From Providencia stuartii (lineage in GTDB: Bacteria; Pseudomonadota; Gammaproteobacteria; Enterobacterales; Enterobacteriaceae), in contig NZ_CP119546.1 in NCBI RefSeq assembly GCF_029277985.1, forward strand, positions 3,782,001-3,846,000: a DNA stretch of 64,000 bases, in the 5' to 3' direction. Positions 37,517-46,838 of this stretch are shown here, in pieces. The position numbers and the translations under genes are program-made. Under the pieces are notes generated by a model, which was given only the letters and a program-made list of their open reading frames with translations, was not told the DNA's origin and did not search any database. Position 1 is the stretch's first letter. Each line of letters opens with the position of its first letter.

Positions 37517-38449
37517 ATGATTCAAAAAAATCCTACAACGCCACATGATGCCGCCTTTAAAGGTTTTTTAACCCAAATAGATAATGCCCGCGATTTTTTC
37601 GATATTCATTTGCCTAAACATATTCGCTCGTTATGTGACTTTAATACGTTAGCACTAACTAACTCCTCTTTTATCGATAAAAAACTACGCTCTCGCTTAT
37701 CTGATGTCCTTTATACCGTACAAACAGAACTGGGTGATGGTTATCTTTATCTCCTCATAGAGCATCAATCAACGCCTGATAAATTAATGAGTTGGCGGTT
37801 AATGCATTATGCATTTTTGGCAATGAATCAACACCTTCAGCAAGGTCATAAAAGTTTACCGCTCGTCGTACCCATTTTATTTTATCATGGGAATAACTCC
37901 CCCTATCCTTATTTGAAAACATGGACTCACTGTTTTTCTTGGCCCGAACTCGCTGATGAGCTGTACTTTAATCCATTTCCATTGGTGGATATCACTGTTA
38001 TTGATGATAATGAATTAGTTAATCATCGAAAAATTGCCGTAATGGAACTCGCACTGAAGCATAAAAATCTACGTGACGAATATCAGCAAGTGACGAGCCT
38101 ACTCGCTCAAGCACTAAATAAGCACTATAATAGTGAGCAAGATATCAGCATCATTATTAACTATCTGTTCACTACGTTAGATTCATCTCAGTATTTTGAA
38201 CAAATAATTCAACAGCTAATTGAACAAATTGAAAATCATCAAGGTGTTACTATGAATATCGCTCAACGTTTAAAAGATAAAGCCAAGCTAGAAGGTGAGA
38301 TTGCAGGTATGCAAAAAGCGAGACACGAAAATGCGCTTTCATTACTAAAAAATGGTGCCAGCTTCGAACTCGTCATGAAGAGCTTAAATTTTAGCCATGA
38401 AGAATTACAGCTTATAATTCAAGAGAATAAGGATACTCGCCAGTCATAA
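37517..38449 (+). CDS. Rpn-family recombination-promoting nuclease / YhgA-like
   Basis: 310 residues. It opens TPHDAAFKGFL, the family signature, and has a PD-(D/E)XK-type core: LSDVLYTVQTELGDGYLYLLIEHQSTPD with the Asp, Glu and Gln-containing strand, then MSWRLMHYAFLAMNQH and VPILFYHG. The Rpn (YhgA-like, transposase_31) proteins of E. coli are DNA endonucleases that raise RecA-independent recombination. The C-terminus (LKDKAKLEGEIAGMQKARHENALSLLKNG) is the typical charged tail. GGGAGGT precedes the ATG. It stands alone, as these often multi-copy genes do. Confidence 0.85.
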   Translation: MIQKNPTTPHDAAFKGFLTQIDNARDFFDIHLPKHIRSLCDFNTLALTNSSFIDKKLRSRLSDVLYTVQTELGDGYLYLLIEHQSTPDKLMSWRLMHYAFLAMNQHLQQGHKSLPLVVPILFYHGNNSPYPYLKTWTHCFSWPELADELYFNPFPLVDITVIDDNELVNHRKIAVMELALKHKNLRDEYQQVTSLLAQALNKHYNSEQDISIIINYLFTTLDSSQYFEQIIQQLIEQIENHQGVTMNIAQRLKDKAKLEGEIAGMQKARHENALSLLKNGASFELVMKSLNFSHEELQLIIQENKDTRQS

Positions 38450-38514
38450 TATCCAGTTCGTGCGATAGCCTTTAAGCTCACCGCACGCAAGTATCCTATA
38501 TCACGCAAAAGGTC

Positions 38515-38769
38515 TCACAGACCTTCCGGCTTTTTACGTAATAAATAGCGGTATGGCGTTTGTTCAGTTTCAACAGCCAATAATTCATGCTCCATAAAAC
38601 GGCAGAAACCCGGGATATCACGTGTAGTTGCAGGATCATCTGCAATGATGAGTAAAGTATCACCGGCATTCATACCACGAACCGTTTTACGAACTAACAT
38701 CACTGGCTCAGGACAACGCAAACCTAGTGTATCAAGAGTTTTAGTCGCATTTAAAAATAAATCAGGCAT
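38515..38769 (-). CDS. tusA: Sulfur carrier protein TusA
   Basis: 84 residues. [20 protein letters not shown] holds the CPxP motif with sulfur-carrying C19, and [21 protein letters not shown] follows. TusA receives persulfide sulfur from IscS and passes it to TusBCD for 2-thiouridine formation on tRNA, and to molybdenum cofactor synthesis. It is divergent from yhhQ, as in E. coli. Confidence 0.95.
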   Translation of the reverse strand: MPDLFLNATKTLDTLGLRCPEPVMLVRKTVRGMNAGDTLLIIADDPATTRDIPGFCRFMEHELLAVETEQTPYRYLLRKKPEGL

Positions 38770-38900
38770 AACAAGGCTTCTATAAATAATAAAAGATTCT
38801 TTGATTATATAATAAAAAATAGCGCGGCGGGCCTAACAGTTTTGCTTTTGTTGCGCAACAAGCGTATTATGCGCACTTCCCAATGTCGGGAGAATTTTTT

Positions 38901-38934
38901 ATGGGTTCCCTCACCCCATTGCTACTTAAAAAGG
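38901..38934 (+). ncRNA. preQ1-I-like riboswitch upstream of yhhQ
   Basis: 34 bases directly before the yhhQ ribosome-binding site. Stem P1 is ATGGG (38901-38905) with CCCAT (38915-38919), around a pyrimidine-rich loop. An A-rich tail then ends AAAAAGG (38928-38934). The GG, which is the Shine-Dalgarno, can pair with CC in the loop to make the H-type pseudoknot. Length and layout match the Thermoanaerobacter tengcongensis preQ1 aptamer, as I recall it, position for position. The downstream gene is a queuosine-precursor transporter, which fits. Binding of preQ1 would hide the ribosome site. Confidence 0.7.
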
Positions 38935-38940
38935 TACAAT

Positions 38941-39609
38941 ATGTTTTCATTCACAGCACAGCAAAAAGCCAGTGCATTAATTTGGCTATCTTTGTTTCAT
39001 ATCTTAATTATTACTTCAAGTAATTACCTTGTGCAGTTACCGATTAATATATTCGGTTTTCATACCACATGGGGAGCTTTTACCTTTCCATTTATTTTTT
39101 TAGCAACCGACCTCACCGTGCGAATTTATGGTGCTCCCTTAGCTCGTCGGATCATTACTGCCGTAATGTTGCCTGCACTGCTCATTTCCTATGTCATTTC
39201 TGCGCTGTTTTTCCAAGGCGAATGGCAAGGGTTTACGACATTAACAACATTTAATTTATTTGTCGCCCGCATTGCCGCAGCGAGCTTTATGGCTTATGTT
39301 CTAGGCCAGATAATGGATGTCAGCGTATTCAATAAATTACGTCAAAATAAACGTTGGTACGTTGCACCAGCATGTGCGATGTTTTTTGGCAACTTAATCG
39401 ATACTATTGCCTTCTTCTTTATTGCATTCTATCGCAGTAGCGACCCTTTTATGGCGGCGAATTGGGTAGAAATCGCTTTAGTAGATTATGCCTTTAAGCT
39501 TTTCATTTGCATGCTATTTTTCCTTCCCGCTTATGGCGTGTTACTTAACTTTATTTTGAAAACCTTTTTTGCTCAAACAGCCGAGCAAAAACTTGCGAAT
39601 CAGCATTAG
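38941..39609 (+). CDS. yhhQ: Queuosine precursor transporter YhhQ
   Basis: 222 residues with six hydrophobic segments, family COG1738/VUT_1. Signatures are NIFGFHTTWGAFTFPFIFLATDLTVRIYG and MFFGNLIDTIAFFFIAF. In E. coli it imports preQ0 and preQ1 for queuosine in tRNA. AAGG sits 6 bases before the ATG at 38941. Longer in-frame starts back to 38842 would run through the riboswitch and are rejected. Confidence 0.92.
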   Translation: MFSFTAQQKASALIWLSLFHILIITSSNYLVQLPINIFGFHTTWGAFTFPFIFLATDLTVRIYGAPLARRIITAVMLPALLISYVISALFFQGEWQGFTTLTTFNLFVARIAAASFMAYVLGQIMDVSVFNKLRQNKRWYVAPACAMFFGNLIDTIAFFFIAFYRSSDPFMAANWVEIALVDYAFKLFICMLFFLPAYGVLLNFILKTFFAQTAEQKLANQH

Positions 39610-39827
39610 AGTGAGAGAGAAGGGGAATGTCCTCCCCCCTTCTCTCCCCCCGAAAAATTACTGATCCAACTCTCATTTTATTGGTTTGATTCATCAATAA
39701 TTTCACAGCCATGATAATCTGACGACATAATCGAAACGATTCGCGCCATTTCCATTTCGATTCCCACAAAAAAAGAACACAAACGAACAGAAATAACCAT
39801 CGACCTCTATCTTTTGGAGTCTGTAAG

Positions 39828-40898
39828 ATGAAAAAACTGATTAACCGTGTTGAAGATATTATCAGTGAAGTCAATCAAGGATTGACCTCAGCCCATCCTG
39901 AATTAATTCTGAATGTTGACCCAACTTATCTTGTCCATAAAAATGCCCCGATTAAAGGTAAAGTGGGACTCCTGTCCGGTGGCGGCAGCGGTCATGAGCC
40001 CATGCATAGCGGCTATATCGGTTTAGGTATGCTAGATGGCGCATGTCCTGGAGAAATGTTTACCTCGCCAACACCCGACCAGATGATGGAATGCGCAATG
40101 GCTATTGATAGCGGGGAAGGCGTATTGATGATCATTAAAAACTATACTGGAGATGTGCTGAACTTTGAAACCGCTGCCGAGCTATTACACGATGCAGGAA
40201 CGAAAATTGCCACAGTACTAGTCGATGATGATGTCGCTGTAAAAGATAGTTTATATACGGCAGGACGTAGAGGAGTGGCAAATACCGTTTTAATGGAAAA
40301 AATACTTGGTGCCGCGGCAAGCAAAGGCTATACACTCGATCAATTGGTAGAGTTGGGTCATAGAATCAATAATAACGGCTATAGTTTAGGTGTTGCCTTA
40401 CAGGCATGTACAGTTCCTGCTGCCGGCAAACCTTCTTTTGCACTCCCTGATAATGAAATGGAATTTGGTGTTGGTATCCATGGAGAGCCAGGGATTGAGA
40501 GAAGAAGCTTTACGAATTTGAATGAGACTATCGATCAAATGTTTGAAACCCTGATCGAAAATGGTCACTATGAACGCATCATTCGTCAGTGGGATCGTGA
40601 AAACGGCAGCTGGCAAGAACACAAACACATCAAACAGCCTTTGCAAAAAGGTGATCGAGTCATTGCTCTCGTCAATAACCTTGGAGCAACACCATTATCA
40701 GAACTTTATGCCGCCTATCACCGTTTACAGACCTGCTGTGACAGCTTTGGTTTAACCATCGAACGCAGCCTTGTAGGCGCCTATTGTACCGCACTTGATA
40801 TGCAAGGGATCTCAATCACACTACTCAAAGTAGACGACGAAGCTTTAATGTTATGGGATGAACCTGTCAATACCCCAGCTTTACGTTGGAAATGCTGA
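39828..40898 (+). CDS. dhaK: Dihydroxyacetone kinase subunit DhaK
   Basis: 356 residues. GLLSGGGSGHEPMHSGYIG (48-66) contacts the substrate, and H218 in VGIHGEPGIE is the histidine that binds dihydroxyacetone covalently, at the same number as in E. coli. DhaK holds the substrate while ADP bound to DhaL receives phosphate from DhaM of the PTS. GGAG precedes the ATG. dhaL follows after 60 bases. No dhaM and no dhaR are adjacent. Confidence 0.95.
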   Translation: MKKLINRVEDIISEVNQGLTSAHPELILNVDPTYLVHKNAPIKGKVGLLSGGGSGHEPMHSGYIGLGMLDGACPGEMFTSPTPDQMMECAMAIDSGEGVLMIIKNYTGDVLNFETAAELLHDAGTKIATVLVDDDVAVKDSLYTAGRRGVANTVLMEKILGAAASKGYTLDQLVELGHRINNNGYSLGVALQACTVPAAGKPSFALPDNEMEFGVGIHGEPGIERRSFTNLNETIDQMFETLIENGHYERIIRQWDRENGSWQEHKHIKQPLQKGDRVIALVNNLGATPLSELYAAYHRLQTCCDSFGLTIERSLVGAYCTALDMQGISITLLKVDDEALMLWDEPVNTPALRWKC

Positions 40899-40958
40899 TA
40901 ACCCGATAACCTTTACGCTGAAGACAGTATAAATAGCGGTAAAATGGAGCAAAACACG

Positions 40959-41579
40959 ATGAGTTTAACACAACAGCAGATCTATCATTGGTTAATTCAG
41001 TGCTCACAGACCTTTGCCCATGAGCAAAATAATCTTACTGAGCTTGATACCGCGATTGGTGATGGCGACCATGGCCTCAATATGAATCGAGGCTTTCAAA
41101 AAGTGGCAGAGAAGCTTCCCTCGGTTCAAGACAAGGATATCGCAACACTCCTCAAAACAACGGGAATGACACTATTATCCAGCGTTGGGGGAGCTAGCGG
41201 TCCACTATTCGGCACATTTTTTATTAAAGCATCACAAAGTGTAGTAGGTAAAGAAAGCTTAAATGTGGCGGATTTATCTGAACTCATCAAAGCAGGAACC
41301 GCAGGCATTGTTTCTCGTGGTAAAGCTGAGCCTAATGACAAAACGATGTGTGACGTTTGGTGGCCAGTTTGTGAATCGCTAGAAAAATCAGTATCACTCC
41401 CCTTAAACACAGCCATAGATGCCGCTGTCGAGGCTGCAAAACAAGGAGTTGCATCGACAATACCAATGCAGGCACGTAAAGGGCGAGCGAGCTATTTAGG
41501 CGAGCGAAGCATAGGGCATGCTGATCCGGGTGGTATGTCAGTATTACTCATGTTAGACACTCTCAAAAAATCAATTTGA
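40959..41579 (+). CDS. dhaL: Dihydroxyacetone kinase subunit DhaL
   Basis: 206 residues. The ADP/Mg site is DTAIGDGDHGLNMNRGF, and the rest matches E. coli DhaL: GMTLLSSVGGASGPLFGTFF, RGKAEPNDKTMCDVWWP, QARKGRASYLGERSIGHADPG. The ATG at 40959 gives the standard MSL start, with GGAG 9 bases before; an in-frame ATG at 40944 is less likely. It needs DhaM to be rephosphorylated, but the next gene is an unrelated acetyltransferase on the other strand. Confidence 0.93.
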   Translation: MSLTQQQIYHWLIQCSQTFAHEQNNLTELDTAIGDGDHGLNMNRGFQKVAEKLPSVQDKDIATLLKTTGMTLLSSVGGASGPLFGTFFIKASQSVVGKESLNVADLSELIKAGTAGIVSRGKAEPNDKTMCDVWWPVCESLEKSVSLPLNTAIDAAVEAAKQGVASTIPMQARKGRASYLGERSIGHADPGGMSVLLMLDTLKKSI

Positions 41580-41622
41580 TGATATCTCACGTTGGTGAAG
41601 CTCCCATCACCAACGTGTCATT

Positions 41623-42141
41623 TTATCGATTTAATGCATAACAGATATCATCATAAATAACTCCATTAATTTCATAATTTTCTGTAATGACTTTCTGTTT
41701 GAAAAAACCATTCTTCAGCAACACTTTTTCTGAAGCCACGTTTCCTTCAGTCACTATCGCTATAAATGAACGGATCTGTGCATATTCTGGTGATGCCAAC
41801 AGCATTTTCAGTGCTTGTGTAGCGATTCCTTTCCCCGCAAAAGTAGGATCAATCAAATAGCCAATTTCACCAACATATTGCTGCTGTTCTAATGACAAGC
41901 AAATACCGATCAACCCCATTGCTTGATAGGTCTGAGTATCTTCAATAACCAAGCATAACCAATGCTCTGAAGATAAGTTCCATTCAGGTAAACGGCTTTC
42001 AAAAGCGGCCAGAATGTCTTTTTCGGTTTTTGGATTAGAAACAAAACGTAGAACATCAAGGTTAGTATAGAGTTGGAAAAAGAACTCTTTATCTTCTAGG
42101 GTCAGTTTTCTAAGTTTGAAAGTAATACTCGTATCGAACAT
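41623..42141 (-). CDS. GNAT-family N-acetyltransferase
   Basis: 172 residues from the ATG at 42141. It has the ribosomal-protein-acetyltransferase-like layout: FKLRKLTLEDKEFFFQLYTN, then AMGLIGICLSLEQQQYVGEIGYLIDPTFAGKGIATQALKMLL with the acetyl-CoA loop, then VTEGNVASEKVLLKNGFFKQ. Family members acetylate the N-terminus of ribosomal proteins, antibiotics or other amines; the substrate here is unknown. A start at 42207 is possible but adds an unlikely stretch. It is an isolated gene between dhaL and glpC. Confidence 0.82.
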   Translation of the reverse strand: MFDTSITFKLRKLTLEDKEFFFQLYTNLDVLRFVSNPKTEKDILAAFESRLPEWNLSSEHWLCLVIEDTQTYQAMGLIGICLSLEQQQYVGEIGYLIDPTFAGKGIATQALKMLLASPEYAQIRSFIAIVTEGNVASEKVLLKNGFFKQKVITENYEINGVIYDDICYALNR

Positions 42142-42271
42142 GTAATATCCATCGTCATCAAGCCACAGCGTAACTATAAACGACCATTGGCAGAGAACAA
42201 AAGACATAAAAAAGGGAGACAGACGGTCATCTCTCTCCCAAACGGGTTAACTAAGTCATTTATAATATTGG

Positions 42272-43465
42272 CTATAATGCTTTGGCTAATAAACTAATCG
42301 GGTGCTCACATTTTTTACTGGTTGACATCTCTATCTGCCACTTACAGGTTTCACAATCCGTGATCACCATATCCGCCCCACTTTCTTCAATTTGACGGAA
42401 TAGTCCCGCACCAATCCCTTGAGAAACCTCATAATTTTCTTTTTTAAAGCCATATGTGCCTGCGATACCACAGCATTGTGAATCAAGCACAATTAATTCA
42501 ACACCGGGGACACGTTTAATCAATTCCAATGTATAAGATGTCCACCCCATTTTTTCCATGTGACAAGGTGTGTGATACGCCACTTTTAATGGTGTCTGTT
42601 TAAGCTTCAATTCACGTCCTTGCTCCAATAAGCGATAAATATAACGAGTAGCTAGCTCAATGTTATCGCGCATTTGAGAGGTATCGACATCTAAAACATG
42701 TGTATATTCATCACGAAGTGTGAAAGTGCAAGTCGATGACGTTGCAACAACAGGGATATGATTCTCAAGGATCGTTTCTTGTAATGACTCTAAGTTAACG
42801 TTCGCTTGACGCTTAGCTTGTTTCATAAACCCATTGGCAATTAACGCCACACCACAGCATTTTTCACGTTTGAGTAATTGAACCCCAATTCCCATGGCAT
42901 TAAACACGTTGATTAAATCTTTACCTAACTGTGGATGGTTATAGTTGACATAACAACCATGAAAAAAGGCGACCTGCTCTGGGAATTTCTGTTGTTCAGC
43001 CGCTTGTTTTGCATACCAACGACGGAATGTACCGAACGAATATTTTGGTAATTCACGGCGATGATCGATTTTTAACGCTTTATCTAGAATTTGGCGAACA
43101 GGCTTCAAACCTGTAATGGTATTGACTACCGGTGCAAAAGGTGTCGATAAAGAGCCCATTAAATCGGTATGGCTGAGAATAGCATCACGCAATTTTGGTT
43201 TTTGCTGGCTGTAAGTGTTACGCGCACGCGCAATAATATCACCGATTTTAACATCGGATGGGCATGCAACTTCACAACGCTTACAGTTCGTGCAGTATTT
43301 TAATGCCTCATCATACAGCATGGGGTCTTTTAAGCGTAAACGCTCTCCATCTGGACCTGCCTGTTTTGGACCGGGATACAGAGGATTAACCTTAGCAACA
43401 GGACAATAGGTTGTGCAAACAGTACATTTAATACAACTTTCAAAACTCGCATCCTGAATACTCAT
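42272..43465 (-). CDS. glpC: Anaerobic glycerol-3-phosphate dehydrogenase subunit C
   Basis: 397 residues. Two [4Fe-4S] motifs open the protein (CIKCTVCTTYCPVAKVNP and CTNCKRCEVACPSDV). Two CCG-type domains follow (REKCCGVALIANG and DSQCCGIAGTYGF with VTDCETCKWQIEMST). GlpC anchors the GlpAB flavoprotein to the inner membrane and passes electrons to menaquinone during anaerobic growth on glycerol. It overlaps glpB by 4 bases. Confidence 0.96.
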   Translation of the reverse strand: MSIQDASFESCIKCTVCTTYCPVAKVNPLYPGPKQAGPDGERLRLKDPMLYDEALKYCTNCKRCEVACPSDVKIGDIIARARNTYSQQKPKLRDAILSHTDLMGSLSTPFAPVVNTITGLKPVRQILDKALKIDHRRELPKYSFGTFRRWYAKQAAEQQKFPEQVAFFHGCYVNYNHPQLGKDLINVFNAMGIGVQLLKREKCCGVALIANGFMKQAKRQANVNLESLQETILENHIPVVATSSTCTFTLRDEYTHVLDVDTSQMRDNIELATRYIYRLLEQGRELKLKQTPLKVAYHTPCHMEKMGWTSYTLELIKRVPGVELIVLDSQCCGIAGTYGFKKENYEVSQGIGAGLFRQIEESGADMVITDCETCKWQIEMSTSKKCEHPISLLAKAL

Positions 43466-44757
43466 TGCGCCACCTCCGCCTGCATGGCTCTTTGTCTTTC
43501 AAAATAACGCATAATTTCACCCGCAGCATGTAACCCACTAATGAGTGAAACCCCTGCTCCACAACCTTCTGTTAATGGGTCAAAACCACCTAAGACTGCA
43601 CCAGCGACATACAAGTTTTCGATCGTTTGGCCATCTTTTTTCGCTCGTAATTGTTCATCTGTCTGAACACCAAATGTCATATAAGGCTGCGAAGCAAAAA
43701 ACGCTTTATTGGTCCATTGAGCACGTTCAGGTATATGACACAAATCAAGATGCATTAATGGCTCATAGACGCGATCAAACTCAGCAACAAGCCCGTTATT
43801 AAAAAAGCTCCCTGTCGCTAACACAAATTGTGAGGCTTTCAGTGAAATATCGCCATGATTACGTGTCGTTACTGATTCAATTCGTGATCCAATACAATTC
43901 ACTGACGTCACTTTATCTCCAGGCATCACGATCCCACCTTGGCGGCGAAACTGACGTAATAGCGTTTCATGTAATCGAATACCAAGTAATGACGGAGGTA
44001 ATGTAGGTAATAAATAGATCGGCTTGCCTAGCTGTTTTTGTAGCTCCAATAAGGGCTGCTCGGTGTCTAACCCTATACAAGCAGGCATAAAAATAGTCTC
44101 TGCATCGGTAATTAATGGCTTAATTTCGGCTACTATCTCTGCCATATTTTCAGGCCTATCTAACCAACGCGCCACGTTGATCGCCCTAAATTCGCTGGGG
44201 TTTTCTCTGAGCCTATCAAGCAATGGCAAATGCACATAGTAAGGGCTCGCATTGAAACCTTCCCGTTGTAATTCATCCGAGACCATCTGAGGTTGAAAAT
44301 CTAAAAAACCCTCTATACCGACCACTGCGATGTTACCCATATTCATTTTGCTATGCAGCGCCGCTGTCGGAACAGATTCAGGGCTTAACCAAGTGAGGCG
44401 CTTATGCCCTAATGGTGTTATACGATAATGATTTTCATCACTGGATCCTCGTAGCTTCATGCCACTTTGCTGCAATAATGCTTCAGCAAGATGCGTTAGC
44501 TTAATCACAGACAATTTACCAAGGCGGCTATATGGGTGCTCTGGTGACTGTTCACTGAGTTTATCTAGCGCATCCAACGGCTTTTCGACAACTTGTCCAT
44601 CTGGAAGGTGGGTTAATAAATCCAAAGAGCCTGAAGAAAAATGTAATGCATTTTGTCCTGCACTGACGATGGCGCAAGATAAACCCGATTGTGTTAAACG
44701 GATACCACACATCAAGCCAGCAAGGCCTCCGCCCATTACGACTGCATCATATTTCAT
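43462..44757 (-). CDS. glpB: Anaerobic glycerol-3-phosphate dehydrogenase subunit B
   Basis: 431 residues. It opens MKYDAVVMGGGLAGLMCGIRLTQSG, an FAD/FMN-binding Rossmann motif, and closes with the family pattern FDPLTEGCGAGVSLISGLHAAGEI. The start is set at the ATG at 44757, which overlaps the glpA end by 11 bases; an in-frame ATG at 44799 lies further into glpA. It is part of the glpABC operon. Confidence 0.95.
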   Translation of the reverse strand: MKYDAVVMGGGLAGLMCGIRLTQSGLSCAIVSAGQNALHFSSGSLDLLTHLPDGQVVEKPLDALDKLSEQSPEHPYSRLGKLSVIKLTHLAEALLQQSGMKLRGSSDENHYRITPLGHKRLTWLSPESVPTAALHSKMNMGNIAVVGIEGFLDFQPQMVSDELQREGFNASPYYVHLPLLDRLRENPSEFRAINVARWLDRPENMAEIVAEIKPLITDAETIFMPACIGLDTEQPLLELQKQLGKPIYLLPTLPPSLLGIRLHETLLRQFRRQGGIVMPGDKVTSVNCIGSRIESVTTRNHGDISLKASQFVLATGSFFNNGLVAEFDRVYEPLMHLDLCHIPERAQWTNKAFFASQPYMTFGVQTDEQLRAKKDGQTIENLYVAGAVLGGFDPLTEGCGAGVSLISGLHAAGEIMRYFERQRAMQAEVAQ

Positions 44758-46402
44758 TATCAGCCTCCTTCTCAGGTGTGTTACCCAAGGTTTTTTCATT
44801 CATGCCACAGAGTCCATGGTAAACCCAGCTCGTAAATTCGCTCTCTCGCAGAGCATCGCCCCAAGCAATAGGCCTCACCCCTTTCCAACGTTCATTCAGG
44901 AAGTGTCCTAATTGCTGCTCGGTTTCATGCGGAGTCGTCACATTAAAACGATTTAAAAGACCCGCGGCTCGGCAAGCACATAGCTCACCTTGACAAGTTC
45001 CCATCCCAACACGAGTACGCCGTCTTAAATCAAGTAGGTTATTGACTGTTAATGAGTTTACGGCGTAACGAACCTCTCCAGCAGTGACGGCTTCACATTC
45101 GCACACGAGGCTTTTATCCAACCGATTGGTGCTCAGTATCGCAGATGCGCGATCCCCATGGCGGTATACTGCCGAGCCGCGAATCGGCGCTGGAATGGAA
45201 ACAACATTACGCAACGCTTCTTCTGCACTATGCTGTGACCCTGGTAAAGGGGCATCCGCGGTTGTACATTTCGCCGTATGACCTAATTTCTCACAAACTT
45301 TATCTGTCGCCCACTCAGCCATTAACCGGTAAGTCATTAATTTACCACCAGTAATTGTGATAAAGTTTTCAAGGCCATCACGTTTCGCATGGTCCAACAA
45401 CACAATACCGCGACTCACATTACGACCAGAAGGATCATCATCGCTGGCAACTAATGGCCTAACCCCCGCATAAGCGCGCAATATGCGTGTTTTCGCTAAT
45501 GCCGGTGAGAGCATTGAACCTTCGCGGATCAAAATATCGACCTCTTCCGGTGTCACATACATATTATCAATTTGATCATATTCAATATGCGTTGAGGTAG
45601 TACCAATCAATGAAATGGTGTCACCCGGTACCAAAATATCCGCATCCGCAGGCTTACGACAGCGATTAATAACCATGTTATTTAATCGATGGCCAAGAAT
45701 GAGCAAAGCCCCTTTTGCAGGGAACATTTTAACTCTCAAATCTGCATATTCAGCGATTCTTTGTCCCCAGATCCCCCCTGCATTGACGACTATTTCGGCA
45801 TAAATATCATATTGTTGTTTAGCTTGGTGATCATAAACTGTCACACCGCGTACTTTATCGCCATCACGAATCAAACCAATAACTTCATGATAGGTAAGCA
45901 CTTTAGCACCATGTTCCCGTGCGTCTAACATATTTGCAGCCGTTAACCGAAAAGGGTCTACAGTGCCATCGGGTACACGTACCGCACCTATTAATTGTGG
46001 GTTCACTGAAGGCTCTAGACGAATTGCTTCTGCGGGATCAATCGCATTAGCATCAATGCCCGCCGCTTGGCAGGCTTGAATAAATTGTTGTTGATATTCA
46101 AGTGAATCTTCAGGCAAGGTAATGAATAAACCATCGGTTTTTTCAATACAATGATGAGCAATACGTTTTAGTATCTTATTTTCTTCAATACACTCTCGTG
46201 CCGATTCTCCGTCCGTGACGGCATAGCGAGCACCGCTATGTAACAAACCGTGGTTGCGTCCTGTTGCGCCTGTTGCAATATCATGCCTTTCGAGTAAAAC
46301 CGCTTTTAAGCCTCGGCGGGCGCAGTCACGAGCAACACCTGCACCTGTTGCGCCACCACCAATAATGATGACATCCGTTTCAGTCACAGATGAGCCATTC
46401 AT
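44747..46402 (-). CDS. glpA: Anaerobic glycerol-3-phosphate dehydrogenase subunit A
   Basis: 551 residues. The N-terminal FAD domain has TDVIIIGGGATGAGVARDCARRG and LLHSGARYAV. The middle is the DAO domain (GGIWGQRIAEYADL). The C-terminus has the BFD-like [2Fe-2S] motif: LVCECEAVTAGEVRYAV then GTCQGELCACRAAGLL. It is the catalytic subunit oxidising sn-glycerol-3-phosphate to dihydroxyacetone phosphate. It heads glpABC and is divergent from glpT. Confidence 0.97.
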   Translation of the reverse strand: MNGSSVTETDVIIIGGGATGAGVARDCARRGLKAVLLERHDIATGATGRNHGLLHSGARYAVTDGESARECIEENKILKRIAHHCIEKTDGLFITLPEDSLEYQQQFIQACQAAGIDANAIDPAEAIRLEPSVNPQLIGAVRVPDGTVDPFRLTAANMLDAREHGAKVLTYHEVIGLIRDGDKVRGVTVYDHQAKQQYDIYAEIVVNAGGIWGQRIAEYADLRVKMFPAKGALLILGHRLNNMVINRCRKPADADILVPGDTISLIGTTSTHIEYDQIDNMYVTPEEVDILIREGSMLSPALAKTRILRAYAGVRPLVASDDDPSGRNVSRGIVLLDHAKRDGLENFITITGGKLMTYRLMAEWATDKVCEKLGHTAKCTTADAPLPGSQHSAEEALRNVVSIPAPIRGSAVYRHGDRASAILSTNRLDKSLVCECEAVTAGEVRYAVNSLTVNNLLDLRRRTRVGMGTCQGELCACRAAGLLNRFNVTTPHETEQQLGHFLNERWKGVRPIAWGDALRESEFTSWVYHGLCGMNEKTLGNTPEKEADNEI

Positions 46403-46838
46403 GTCGTATTCCTCACATTAATCAACATTACTTTTAGTATGGTCTATTTTTATAATCTATAACTAAATATAGACAAGAAACGTGCTCGATGTTTGATAAG
46501 GAACAAAAACGAAAACAATTAAGTCAAAATAGGTAATAAAAAGCCAAAATTCGTGACGCAAATCACAATAAATCATCTAAAGATGGTTTCTTTTCGTTCG
46601 TAAATAACATTAACTATGCCACCCATAAATAAAACAAATATTTGTGCAGTAGATTACAGATAAAATGTTTTTTTATGACTATCATAAGAGCACTTATGAA
46701 AGAAATTGCTCGATATGAAACTCGAATACTTTCGTTTTTGTCATTCTATCCATAAAAAATACTCAATACCCTTTATCTCGCTCGCATGAGATATAGAAGG
46801 TGAGAGGTAATAACTATTAGCATGCCATCGGAGGCTAT
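46403..46838. promoter_or_regulatory. glpA-glpT divergent control region
   Basis: 436 bases. Two CRP-like sites can be read: CGTGA-N6-TCACA at 46552-46567 (one mismatch) and TGTGC-N6-TTACA at 46643-46658. The E. coli counterpart is controlled by CRP, GlpR and FNR. Sequences such as GCTCGATGTTTGAT near 46482-46495 and GAAACTCGAATA near 46718-46729 have the TCGA-centred look of GlpR operators, but I cannot place them firmly. Confidence 0.5.
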
